The position numbers and the translations under genes were made by a program. The notes beneath the pieces were generated by a model. The model was not told where the DNA came from, did no database searches, and saw only the letters and a list, made by a program, of their open reading frames with translations. A DNA stretch of 64,000 bases from JBMNCQ01 sp049366715 (GTDB lineage: Bacteria > Bacillota > Peptococcia > Peptococcales > BICA1-8): assembly GCA_049366715.1 (NCBI GenBank), contig JBMNCQ010000010.1, positions 1 through 64,000 on the forward strand, given 5' to 3'. Of the stretch, positions 63,887 to 64,000 are shown one piece after another; the stretch's first letter is position 1, and each line of letters begins with the position of its first letter.

Positions 63887-64000
63887 AATTTTTGCCCGGA
63901 GTTCTACTTGGAAAAGTATTGAGTGTGAATACTTTATTCGCCCGTCCCCAACGGAAATAAAAAAACCGTTGTTGCGGCGACTAGATAGTTGTGTGTGAAA
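63887..64000. other. Non-coding end of the window
   Basis: Contains a weak inverted repeat (CAACGG / CCGTTG, about 63950-63974) with an A-rich loop. No gene was seen. Confidence 0.4.

Overview
The window looks like a piece of a draft genome of an anaerobic, low-to-middle G+C Firmicute, most likely a member of the Clostridia close to the Peptococcaceae or Desulfitobacteriaceae. The pointers are AGGAGG-type ribosome binding sites, TTGACA/TATAAT promoters, a ferredoxin, an aldo/keto reductase with iron-sulfur clusters, S-layer-homology remnants, and many ABC-2 exporters. A run of exactly 100 N at 35825-35924, inside a 61-bp tandem repeat, marks a scaffold gap. No rRNA, tRNA, CRISPR array or complete insertion sequence was seen.

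Layout. 1-6.0 kb: an M28 metallopeptidase, a two-cluster ferredoxin, a membrane diguanylate cyclase, and an aldo/keto reductase divergent from a MerR regulator, with a MerR-style 19-bp-spacer promoter. 6.0-24.4 kb: a RiPP (ribosomally made, modified peptide) gene cluster, all on the minus strand. 24.6-27.2 kb: a divergent histidine kinase and response regulator. 27.2-33.2 kb: two ABC exporter operons. One has a permease broken at a homopolymer. The other carries its own TetR gene and two matching operators. 33.3-34.0 kb: a graveyard with degraded kdpD and eno fragments. 34.4-42.4 kb: a membrane protein, a TetR gene next to a YbhGFSR-type multidrug exporter, and an ABC-F ribosome-protection gene behind a long attenuator-like leader. 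42.5-52.6 kb: mixed housekeeping and stress genes (RecQ, Bcr/CflA exporter, SLH pseudogene, CDF metal exporter, membrane-anchored phosphoesterase, alpha/beta hydrolase, superoxide dismutase). 52.9-61.5 kb: an eight-gene catabolic operon (SorC regulator, FGGY kinase, class II aldolase, hydroxyacid dehydrogenase, PLP-dependent sulfur lyase, TIM-barrel isomerase, SDR, NhaC-type transporter). 62.0-63.9 kb: an XRE-AbrB fusion regulator with an ABC-2 transporter.

The most interesting system is the RiPP cluster. Three precursors of about 106-111 residues share a Nif11-like leader ending in a Gly-Gly motif, and all three cores end in Arg-(Gly/Arg)-(Arg)-Trp type tails. The nearby enzymes are a SPASM radical SAM protein, a GNAT-type acyltransferase, a UPF0489 protein with both arginase metal motifs, and an unrecognised protein whose C-terminus looks like a nitrile-hydratase-type leader domain. 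The UPF0489 family includes the peptide arginase OspR, which turns Arg into ornithine in landornamide. GNAT maturases acylate ornithine or lysine side chains in the selidamides. Together these suggest an Arg to Orn to N-acyl-Orn lipopeptide pathway acting on the conserved C-terminal arginines. Export would use the NHLM-type set (C39 peptidase/ABC, second ABC, HlyD). An ECF sigma factor with a small Gly-Gly protein beside it, a HEATH-motif metalloprotease, two solute-binding proteins and a sensor-MFS fusion complete the cluster. Two perfect RNA hairpins bracket the precursor genes and probably set their mRNA dosage.
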